The notes under the pieces: model-generated
The model's input: the letters and a program-made list of their open reading frames with translations, nothing else
Told to the model about the DNA's origin: nothing
The model's database searches: none
Program-made: the position numbers and the translations under genes
Shown here: in pieces, positions 42,011 through 50,003 of the stretch
Position numbering within the stretch: position 1 is the stretch's first letter
Layout of the letters: each line of letters begins with the position of its first letter
From: Actinoplanes siamensis
GTDB taxonomy: Bacteria; Actinomycetota; Actinomycetes; Mycobacteriales; Micromonosporaceae
Direction: 5' to 3'
DNA length: 64,000 bases
Assembly: GCF_016862395.1 (NCBI RefSeq)
Contig: NZ_BOMW01000012.1
Location: 237,189 to 301,188, forward strand

Positions 42011-42936
42011 GGCTCGGCCCATCCCTCGTCGTCCTGGATCTTGCGGGCCAGCTCGTCGAACGCGTCCACCGTCGCGTTGTTGGCGATGTCCCGGGCCACC
42101 ACGTCGTTGTCCGAGATGAGCTGCTCACGCCACTGCAGCACCGGGTCAAGCGGGACAGTGCCGAGCATCGCGCGCCGGCCCACCTGGTGCAGCGCGGCGA
42201 TCCGGCGCAGGTCCTCGTCGCAGTCACGCAGCCAGGCGACCTGTGCCGGGCGCAGACCGCTCAGCTCGATCGAGTCCGGGTCGACCACCGCGGTGCGGAC
42301 GAACTTGATCGCCGACTGCAGCCGGTCCTTGTCGTGGCCGGCGCGCACCCCGGCGTCGAGGATGCCGTCCTTGCCGTAGACCAGGCCGGCCGCCGCCGGG
42401 ATGTGCTGGCGGGTCCAGCGGTGGAAGACCAGCCAGCGGGCGGCCACCCCGCGCAGGGCGGGGTCGGCGGTCGCCTCCAGGACCAGCTGCGTGGCGTACG
42501 ACCGGCCGGCGCTCAGGTCGATCAGGCACATGTCGAACTCCTCGTCCAGCGCCTGGAGCAGTTGCACGCAGCGCCGCAGCGCCTCCTTGTCCGGCCCGAA
42601 CTCGCCGCCGTCCTGGTCACCCGGGAAGAGCATCAGCTTGCCCGAGCCGGGCGGGCGCTGCCGCAGGCTGGCTCGCGAGGACTGGGTCCAGACGTCGATG
42701 CGCTGCGGCTCGCCGGTGGTCTGGATGTCCGGCTCCAGCAGGTACGAGTGCAGACCGCCCTGCCGGACGCCACGTTGCGCGTCGGTGATCTGGAAGATCG
42801 ACCCGGCGGTCGGCGAGCCGAAGTCGAAGTCGAGATAGCAGACGTCGGAGCCGGTCAGGGCGCTGCGGTAGACGACGTTGCAACTCGTCACCGACCTGCC
42901 CGTGCCGCCCTTGTCAGAGGCCGCGAAGACCAGCAC
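42007..42936 (-). CDS. SCO2523 family variant P-loop protein (ParA/MinD-like)
   Basis: 309 residues. Begins VFAASDKGGTGRSVTSCNV, i.e. a deviant Walker A loop KGGTGRS where ParA/MinD proteins have KGGxGKT/S, so the Lys that contacts phosphate is replaced by Arg while the signature Lys is kept. CYLDFDFGSPTAG and MCLIDLSAGRSYA follow as the switch/Walker B regions. Nucleotide binding may be kept with poor hydrolysis. GTG start at 42936, one base after the previous stop. Central member of the SCO2521-2524 block; may place or recruit its partners. Confidence 0.82.
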   Translation of the reverse strand: MLVFAASDKGGTGRSVTSCNVVYRSALTGSDVCYLDFDFGSPTAGSIFQITDAQRGVRQGGLHSYLLEPDIQTTGEPQRIDVWTQSSRASLRQRPPGSGKLMLFPGDQDGGEFGPDKEALRRCVQLLQALDEEFDMCLIDLSAGRSYATQLVLEATADPALRGVAARWLVFHRWTRQHIPAAAGLVYGKDGILDAGVRAGHDKDRLQSAIKFVRTAVVDPDSIELSGLRPAQVAWLRDCDEDLRRIAALHQVGRRAMLGTVPLDPVLQWREQLISDNDVVARDIANNATVDAFDELARKIQDDEGWAEP

Positions 42937-42937
42937 C

Positions 42938-44806
42938 CTAGTCCCCAGCCTCTTCCCGGGCCGCCGCGAGCTTGTCCAGCTCGCGCAAGACCTCGTGCAG
43001 GATCGAGACGGCGGTGCCGGGCCGGGTGCCCATCAGCTGGCGGGCCCGCCGCAGGCCGGCGCCCTGCCGGTTCAGGCTGTCCCGCAGCGAGGGCCCGCCC
43101 GCGCTGGAGCCGCGCAGCTGCTCCTTGTCGAAGACCCGCTCGGCCTCGCTCAGCAGGTCCGCGGCATTGGCCGACAGCCTGGTGCCCGGTGGTGACTCGC
43201 GTTGGATGTACTCGGCCGCGGTGCTCATGCACTGCACGACCCGGGTGGTGTGGTACCAGCTGGGCTTGTCGCGGCGGGGCAGGGACGCGTACACATTCCC
43301 GGGGTCGTCCCAGAGGCCGGCGCCGGGAGTGTCGTCGCCCAGCCTCCGCCGGTGCAGATGCCGCCAGATGTCGTCGGACAACCGCACCAGCCGGGCCTCC
43401 TCCTGTGGGTCGTTCACCTGGGCGGCCAGGGCGAGCGCCCGGCCGAGCAGCAGGCTGGACAGCTCGCCGAGACGCCAGCCGACCGGTGGGCCGCCGGCGC
43501 CGACCTGGTCGGCGCCGACCAGCACGACCCAGCGGCCGGGCTGGTGCATCAGCAGGGCCGGGTCGTTGGCCAGCGGCCGGCGCCGGATGCGCCCGCGGTC
43601 CGCCAGGTCCTCCAGCACGCTGGTGATCCGGGCCAGGTCGGAGTCGGGGGCGCCGCGGTCGGCCAGCGCGTGCCGGACCAGCGAGAGGACCAGGAGGCTG
43701 TAGTAGTCGCTCTCCTCCTCGTCGGTGGTCCGCCAGGGCAGCTCCTCCACCGGCCAGCGCCCCTCACCGAGCGTGGCGAGGGCCGACCAGTAGCTCTGGG
43801 CCAGATCCCACTGCAGGTTCAGGACGCGGGCCAGGCCCTGCTGCTCCTCGTTGAGCAGGCCGGCCAGGCGGGTGTCCCGGGAGAACAGGTCGCGGATGCC
43901 GTCGACCGCCACCACGGTGAAGTACAGGTAGGGGAACGACTCGGCGATGCCCGGCTGGTCGAACACGGCGCCGGAGGGCGTCTTGACCGGGGCGGCGCCC
44001 TGCACCACGCCCCAGGACCACCCGCATTCGAAGAGCTTCTCCCGGTTGTCCAGCAGGTCCTCCACCAGGTCCGGGCTGATGCCCAGCTCGCGCAGGCCGG
44101 CCATCACGTCGCCCAGCGCGCTCCGGATCCGGCCGACCAGGTCGCCGGAGTAGCCGGAGCCGGGGTAGACCGTCTCGCGCAGCACCCGGCCCTGCGGGGC
44201 GTCCGCGGGGAACACGCTGATGGTGAAGCTGCGCAGCAGACCGACCATCGCGGCGGTGAGCCGCTTCTGCGCGGCCTCCTCGACCCGGACGATCTCCTCC
44301 AGGTAGGCCTTGCGGGTGACCTGCGGCCGGTAGCCGCGGAGGAACTGGATCGCCGCGGTGCAGAACACGACGGCTGTCGCGAACGCGTCCACCACCTCCA
44401 GCGCCAGCTGCTCGGGGATCGGCTCCCGGTCGTCGTCGGGCGCGGTGGTCAGATAGTTGCCGGCGGCGAAGGTGGGCGCCTGGGTCTTGGGATCGGTGTA
44501 CGTCGTCAGGTAGCTCCCGATGAGCTCGACGACCCGCTGCGGGATGTCGACCGGGCCGCCGAACGAGGAGAGCGCGCCGTAGACGTCGGACTGGGTGGTG
44601 TCCGGGCGGTCGAAGCGGATCTCGGGCAGCCGCTGCGGCGGCAGCAGCAGGCAGAGCAGCAGCTCGGCGTCGCTGATGGAGTTGCTCCCCCCGCGGTCCG
44701 CCCAGTTGAACGACTTGGCCGGGCCGCACCACCGGCATATCGCCTTCCACACCGACAGCAATTCCTGGCGCGGCTGGAGTCTCATCGGTCGGCAACCACC
44801 GTTCAT
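42938..44806 (-). CDS. SCO2524 family protein
   Basis: 622 residues, first gene of the operon. N-terminus RLQPRQELLSVWKAICRWC, then FNWADRGGSNSISDAELLLCLL; long helical body; SWYHTTRVVQCMSTAAEYI near residue 530. No catalytic or membrane motif that I recognise. Regions such as GNSISDAEQLL are shared with actinobacterial SCO2524-like proteins. ATG 44806 has CCAGGG upstream; ATG 44785 is an alternative. Divergent from the WD40/NTPase gene across 264 bases with an 8-bp inverted repeat. The SCO2525-like methyltransferase that often completes this block is absent here. Confidence 0.75.
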   Translation of the reverse strand: MNGGCRPMRLQPRQELLSVWKAICRWCGPAKSFNWADRGGSNSISDAELLLCLLLPPQRLPEIRFDRPDTTQSDVYGALSSFGGPVDIPQRVVELIGSYLTTYTDPKTQAPTFAAGNYLTTAPDDDREPIPEQLALEVVDAFATAVVFCTAAIQFLRGYRPQVTRKAYLEEIVRVEEAAQKRLTAAMVGLLRSFTISVFPADAPQGRVLRETVYPGSGYSGDLVGRIRSALGDVMAGLRELGISPDLVEDLLDNREKLFECGWSWGVVQGAAPVKTPSGAVFDQPGIAESFPYLYFTVVAVDGIRDLFSRDTRLAGLLNEEQQGLARVLNLQWDLAQSYWSALATLGEGRWPVEELPWRTTDEEESDYYSLLVLSLVRHALADRGAPDSDLARITSVLEDLADRGRIRRRPLANDPALLMHQPGRWVVLVGADQVGAGGPPVGWRLGELSSLLLGRALALAAQVNDPQEEARLVRLSDDIWRHLHRRRLGDDTPGAGLWDDPGNVYASLPRRDKPSWYHTTRVVQCMSTAAEYIQRESPPGTRLSANAADLLSEAERVFDKEQLRGSSAGGPSLRDSLNRQGAGLRRARQLMGTRPGTAVSILHEVLRELDKLAAAREEAGD

Positions 44807-44917
44807 TTACCCTGGCAAATGCAATCTGCGCATCCAGGAATCACCGGTCTGCTGCGGCGTAGCATATCCCCTCACACGGTCACCGGGGACCCCGAACATA
44901 ATGGACATTGCTCTGAT

Positions 44918-44952
44918 TGATCCATATTAGGGAACGCCCCTGTAATGGATCA
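44918..44952. promoter_or_regulatory. inverted repeat in the divergent promoter of SCO2524-like and WD40/NTPase genes
   Basis: TGATCCAT (44918-44925) and ATGGATCA (44945-44952) are exact complements 19 bases apart, in the most A/T-rich part of the 264-base gap (44820-44960). A related AATGGAC occurs at 44900. A shared operator would co-regulate both units. The remainder of the gap holds no gene. Confidence 0.5.
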
Positions 44953-45070
44953 TCAACGCTTGGTAGTCTCGTGACCCGCATGGCCATTCGAGATCGCTCC
45001 GGAGACGCGAGACATCCGGAGAGGGCTCCCGCAAGTTGGGAGAACGCCGGTTTACGCGACATCGCCGATC

Positions 45071-48000
45071 ATGATTCTGCATTGCCGGGATTTCCTGGCC
45101 ACAGCGGGTTTCGCCGACCCGCGGGAAAGGTCGCCGCAGGATCGGGTCGCCGGCCTGCTCGATGATCTCGCAACGTCCGGGGAGAATCGGTCACCGGATC
45201 TGATAATGATCACCGGAGATCTCGCGGAACGCGCGATCTCCGCCGAATACGAGATCGCCCACCAGTTCCTGAGCGCGCTTCGCGACGCGCTGCGGATCGA
45301 GAGCCGGCGCATCGTTCTGGTGCCCGGCAGCCGTGACGTCAACCGCCGCAAGTGCCAGGCCTACTTTCTCCAATGCGAGGCCGACGAGGCCGAGCCGGTC
45401 CCGCCGTACTGGGAGAAGTGGCAGCCGTTCTCCACCATGCTCCGCCGATTCCACGGCGCGGAACTGGCCAAGGACCAGCCGTGGTCGCTCGCCGAATACC
45501 CGGACCTGCGGGTGGTGGTGGCCGGGCTGAACTCCACCATGGACCTGACCCACCGCCCGCAGGACGAGCGCGGCCGGCTCGGCGACGCCCAGCTCGACTG
45601 GTTCGCCGACCAGCTGAACACCGAGAGCCGCCGGGACTGGCTGCGGATCGGGGTGATGCACCACCCGCCGGGCGGGACGGGCGGAATCGCCGACGCCGAC
45701 CGGTTCGCCGACACCCTCGGCCCGCACCTGGACCTGGTGCTGCACGGCGGAACGGGCGAGCCCGGGGCCGCCGGGCGGGGCGTCCCGGTGATCGGCGGCG
45801 ACCGGCCCTGGCAGCTGATCGAGGCGTACCCGGACCGGGTCCGCGTCCTGCCCGCCGGCCGGCCGGTCCGGCTGCCGCACCCGTTCCCGCGCCGCCCGGT
45901 GTCCCGCCCCCGTCGGCCCGAGCCGCCGCCGGAGCTGCGGCGGCTCGCCGACCAGGTGGCCGAGGTGTGCCGGCTGCGCCAGCCGGACGCCGAGGTGGCC
46001 CTGGTGCCCCGGCCGGACTCGGGGCGCTCCGCCTACCTGCGGGTGGCGCCGGGCCGGGCGCGCGGCGACCGCGGGCCCGCCGACCAGTACCCGGTCGGGG
46101 TGTGCGCCGCCGCCCCGGAGCGCGACGACGTCGACTGGTTCGTCGAGGTGCTGGCCCGCTTCCGCACCGGCGGGTCGGACCGGACCGCCGAACTGGTGCA
46201 CGCCGGCGCGGCGGCCGGGCCCGAGCTGCGGACCTGGGCGCAGAGCCGCGGGGTCGAACTGGTCACGTTCGCCGACTACCAGGTCGGCCCGGACCTCGCG
46301 CTGTTCGCCCGCAACCAGGCCACCGAGCTGAACGCCGACCTGATCTACCGCTCCGAGTCGTACGTCCCGCAGCGCTACACCGAGTTCCTGCCCGGACCGT
46401 CCGAGGCGTCGCCCGCCAAGGATCTGCTCGCCTGGCTGCGCGAGTGGGTGGAGACCCCGCGCGGGCGGCTCGTGGTGGTGCTCGGCACGTTCGGGCACGG
46501 CAAGACGTTCCTGCTGCGCGAGCTGGCCCGGCTGATGGCCCGGGACGGCTCCCCGATCGTGCCGGTGCTGATCGACCTGCGCGGCTTCGAGAAGGCGTAC
46601 AGCCTGGACGAGCTGGTCGCGGTCCAGCTCTACCGGCAGGGCCAGCGGCAGATCGACCTGGACGCGTTCCGCTACCTGCGCCGCGAGGGCCGGGTGGCGC
46701 TGCTCTTCGACGGCTTCGACGAGCTGGCCACCCGGGTCAGCTACGACCGGGCGACCAACCACCTGGACACCATCGTGCAGGCCGCCGAGGACCGGGCGAA
46801 GGTCGTCGTCACCAGCCGTGACCAGCACTTCCTCACCGACGCCGACGTGCTCACGGCGCTCGGCAACCAGCTCGGCGCGGACCGCCGGGTGGTCCGCCTG
46901 GCCGACTTCGACGACCAGCAGATCGTCGACTTCCTCACCCGGCAGCTACGCGACCCGCAGAGCGCCCGGAGCCGGTTCGCGCTGCTGCGCGAGGTCAAGG
47001 ACCTGCTCCCGCTGTCCCGCAACCCGCGGATGCTGGGCTTCATCACCGAGCTGGGCGAGGACCCGCTCAACCTGGCCAGCACCACCGGCAGCCCGATCAC
47101 CGCGGCCGACCTGTACCGCCAGGTGTTGCACAAGTGGCTGAGCTACGAGGCCCGCCGGCTGGAACGCCTGAGCCCGAACGCGCCGGACGAGACCGACCTG
47201 CTCAACGCGGTCACCCACCTGGCGCTGCGGCTGTGGGACCTGCCCGACGAGAGCCTGAGCGTGGACGACCTCGGCGACGCGGCGGCCAGCCTGTCCCGGC
47301 TGACCACGACCAGCGCCGGCGACACCACAGCGCTGGAGCCGCAGGAGAGCGCGCACGTGCTCGGCTCCAGCACCCTGCTGGTCCGCTCCGGGGACGACAG
47401 GTTCAAGTTCGTGCACGACTCGGTCCGCGAGTGGCTGGTCGCCAACCACCTCGCCGAGCAGCTGCCCGGGCACATCGCGGCCGGTCTGATCGGCCACAAG
47501 TGGCAGCCGTTGACGATCGAGTTCCTGTGCGGCCTGGCCGGGCGCCGGACCATGCAGGACTGGGCCGAGGGCGTCCTCGCCGACCGGCCGACCTCCCGGG
47601 CGGTCGGGCGCAACGCGTTCGAGGTGCTGCGCTTCCTCGGGGTGAACCGGTCCTCGACGCAGTGGAACATGGCCGGCTTCGACCTGCGCGGCCAGGACCT
47701 CTCCGCCCGGTTCCTGGCCGGCGCCGACCTGAGCGAGGCCGACCTCACCGACGCGCAGCTGGTCGGGACCGACCTGACAGACGCCGCGGTCGCCGGCGCC
47801 AACCTCACCGGGGCCCGGCTGGACCGGGCCACGCTGCGCGGCGCCGATCTCACCGGCGCCGAGCTCAGCGGCGCCCGGCTGCTCGGCGCGGACCTGACCG
47901 GGGCGGTGCTGACCGGCGTCCGGATGCGGCGGGCCGCGCTGGTGGCGGCCGAGGGGGCGGACGGCGAGTCGCTGCGCGAGGCGGACACGCTCGGCGCCGC

Positions 48001-49996
48001 GCTGCCCGGCGGCGGGGCGCCCGAGCCCCAGATCGCGTCGTCCTCGGTGATCCACACCGTGGCGGTCGCGCCGGGCGTCAAGCTGCTGGCCGGCGGCGGC
48101 GCGGACGGCGTGATCCGGATCTGGGACGCGCTCTCCGGGCGGCCGCTGCGGCTGCTGCCGGGGCACACCGGTGCGCTGCGGGCGATCGCGTACACCACCG
48201 ACGGGCGGTTCCTGGCGAGCGCCGGCGACGACGAGACGATCCGGATCTGGGACACCGCCACCGGCCGCACGGTGCACACGCTCGCCGGCCACACCGGGCG
48301 GATCCGCGCCCTGGCCTACCAGCCGGACGGCCGGGAGCTGGCCAGCGCGGGCGACGACGAGACGATCCGGATCTGGGACACCGGCAGCGGCGCCGTCCTG
48401 CACACCATGACCGGCCACAGCGGGCGGATCCGCGCGCTCGCCCACCACCCGGACGGCGGGCGGGTCGCCAGCGCGGCCGACGACGAGACCATCCGCATCT
48501 GGGACACCCGCTCCGGCCGGGCCGAGCTGGTGCTCACCGGCCACACCGGCACGGTGCACGCGGTGGCCTGGGCGCCCGGCGGCGACCGGGTGGCCAGCGC
48601 CAGCGACGACCGGCGGGTGCTGGTCTGGGATCTGGCCGCCGGATCGGCCCGGCACCGGCTGACCGGGCACACCCAGTGCATCCGCGCCCTCGCGTTCCAC
48701 CCGGACGGGCGATGGCTGGCCAGCGCCGGCGACGACGGCGTGATCCGGATCTGGGACAGCCACACCGGAGTCGAGGGACGCCCGCTGGACGGGCACCCCG
48801 GCCGGGTGCACGCGCTGGCGTTCTATCCGGACGGCGGGCACCTGGCCAGCGCGGGCGGCGACCGCACGGTCCGGATCTGGGACGCCGTCGACCGCCGGCA
48901 GGCGCGGACGCTGCGGCCCGGTGGCGGCGACTCGCAGGCGCTCTGCTTCTCGGCCCGGCCGGACGAGCCGTGGCTGGCGGTCGGCTCGGCGGACGGCGCC
49001 GTCCGGCTGTGGGACCCGACGGCCGGCGTACCGCTGCGGGTCCTCAACGACCCGGGCGTGGCGGACCCGGCCGTCACCGCGATCGCCGCCGCCCGCCGCG
49101 GCCGTCACCTGGCCACCGCCGGCGCCGACGGCGGCATCCGGGTCTGGGACACCGCCACCGGTGTGGCCGACCCCGCGCTCACCGGCCACCGGGGCGTCGT
49201 GCACGCGATCGCCTTCGACCCCGACGGGCGGTACCTGGCCAGCGCGGGAGCCGACGGCACCGTCCGGCTCTGGGACGTCGACCGCAAGGAGGGCACCCGG
49301 ATCTTCGCCGGGGAGAAGAGCACGGTCACCGCTGTCGCGTTCCGGGCCGTCGCCTTCACCCCGGACGGGCAGTTCGTGGCCGGCGGCGGCACCAACGGCA
49401 CGCTGCGGCTCTGGCACCTGCCGTCCCGGGAGTGGAAGAACCTGACCGGGCACACCGGCACCGTCCGGGCCATCGCGTTCGCCCCGCACGGCCGGCAGAT
49501 GGCCAGCGCCGACGAGGACGGGGTGATCCGGCTGCGCAGCACCGCGGACCAGCCGCCGATCGTGTTGACCGGGCACGACGGCGCGGTCACCGCGGTCGCG
49601 TACTCCCCCGGCGGCGATCGCCTGGCCAGCGGCGGCACCGACGGCACCGTGCGGATCTGGGACACCGGCACCGGGCGGCCCACCCACACGCTGACCGGGC
49701 AGTCCGGCTGGATCCGGGCGCTGGTCTACACGCCGGACGGGCGGCGGGTGGTGGCCGCGGGCGGCGACCACGCCGTGCGGATCTGGGACACCAGCCGGGC
49801 GACGCCGTACGCGGTGCTGGTGCCGCTCGCCGAGGACGGTTCCGTGGTGCTGCTCCACGATCAGCGGTACGTGCTGCGCGGGCGGGTCGCCGACGAGTAC
49901 TGGTACGCGATCGGGATGTGCCGGTTCGAGCCCGGGGAGCTGGACCCGTACGTACCGGATCTGAAGCCCGTGCCGGCCGGCGAACGCCTCTGGTGA
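45071..49996 (+). CDS. pseudo-phosphoesterase / NACHT-type NTPase / pentapeptide / WD40 protein
   Basis: 1641 residues. Residues 1-235 follow the calcineurin-like phosphoesterase fold but have lost metal ligands: first motif CRDFL for SDLHF, GSRD (86-89) for GNHD, LHGGT for GHxH; GD (49-50) and HH (197-198) remain. A conserved alpha/beta segment (about 280-420) ends before Walker A GTFGHGKT (472-479); Walker B LLFDGFDEL (544-552) and ISCxR-like VVVTSRD mark a NACHT/STAND NTPase. Pentapeptide repeats (A(D/N)L-type, about 868-955) and 14 WD40 blades (990-1600), i.e. two seven-bladed propellers, follow. No membrane segment. Likely a ligand-sensing switch protein of a conflict system. The ATG start follows no strong ribosome-binding site. 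Confidence 0.88.
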   Translation: MILHCRDFLATAGFADPRERSPQDRVAGLLDDLATSGENRSPDLIMITGDLAERAISAEYEIAHQFLSALRDALRIESRRIVLVPGSRDVNRRKCQAYFLQCEADEAEPVPPYWEKWQPFSTMLRRFHGAELAKDQPWSLAEYPDLRVVVAGLNSTMDLTHRPQDERGRLGDAQLDWFADQLNTESRRDWLRIGVMHHPPGGTGGIADADRFADTLGPHLDLVLHGGTGEPGAAGRGVPVIGGDRPWQLIEAYPDRVRVLPAGRPVRLPHPFPRRPVSRPRRPEPPPELRRLADQVAEVCRLRQPDAEVALVPRPDSGRSAYLRVAPGRARGDRGPADQYPVGVCAAAPERDDVDWFVEVLARFRTGGSDRTAELVHAGAAAGPELRTWAQSRGVELVTFADYQVGPDLALFARNQATELNADLIYRSESYVPQRYTEFLPGPSEASPAKDLLAWLREWVETPRGRLVVVLGTFGHGKTFLLRELARLMARDGSPIVPVLIDLRGFEKAYSLDELVAVQLYRQGQRQIDLDAFRYLRREGRVALLFDGFDELATRVSYDRATNHLDTIVQAAEDRAKVVVTSRDQHFLTDADVLTALGNQLGADRRVVRLADFDDQQIVDFLTRQLRDPQSARSRFALLREVKDLLPLSRNPRMLGFITELGEDPLNLASTTGSPITAADLYRQVLHKWLSYEARRLERLSPNAPDETDLLNAVTHLALRLWDLPDESLSVDDLGDAAASLSRLTTTSAGDTTALEPQESAHVLGSSTLLVRSGDDRFKFVHDSVREWLVANHLAEQLPGHIAAGLIGHKWQPLTIEFLCGLAGRRTMQDWAEGVLADRPTSRAVGRNAFEVLRFLGVNRSSTQWNMAGFDLRGQDLSARFLAGADLSEADLTDAQLVGTDLTDAAVAGANLTGARLDRATLRGADLTGAELSGARLLGADLTGAVLTGVRMRRAALVAAEGADGESLREADTLGAALPGGGAPEPQIASSSVIHTVAVAPGVKLLAGGGADGVIRIWDALSGRPLRLLPGHTGALRAIAYTTDGRFLASAGDDETIRIWDTATGRTVHTLAGHTGRIRALAYQPDGRELASAGDDETIRIWDTGSGAVLHTMTGHSGRIRALAHHPDGGRVASAADDETIRIWDTRSGRAELVLTGHTGTVHAVAWAPGGDRVASASDDRRVLVWDLAAGSARHRLTGHTQCIRALAFHPDGRWLASAGDDGVIRIWDSHTGVEGRPLDGHPGRVHALAFYPDGGHLASAGGDRTVRIWDAVDRRQARTLRPGGGDSQALCFSARPDEPWLAVGSADGAVRLWDPTAGVPLRVLNDPGVADPAVTAIAAARRGRHLATAGADGGIRVWDTATGVADPALTGHRGVVHAIAFDPDGRYLASAGADGTVRLWDVDRKEGTRIFAGEKSTVTAVAFRAVAFTPDGQFVAGGGTNGTLRLWHLPSREWKNLTGHTGTVRAIAFAPHGRQMASADEDGVIRLRSTADQPPIVLTGHDGAVTAVAYSPGGDRLASGGTDGTVRIWDTGTGRPTHTLTGQSGWIRALVYTPDGRRVVAAGGDHAVRIWDTSRATPYAVLVPLAEDGSVVLLHDQRYVLRGRVADEYWYAIGMCRFEPGELDPYVPDLKPVPAGERLW

Positions 49997-50003
49997 ATCG
50001 CCG

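Noticed and set aside
46946..49858. A minus-strand open frame of about 970 codons opposite the WD40 repeats
   Set aside because: The repeats in its translation simply mirror the WD40 blades on the plus strand.
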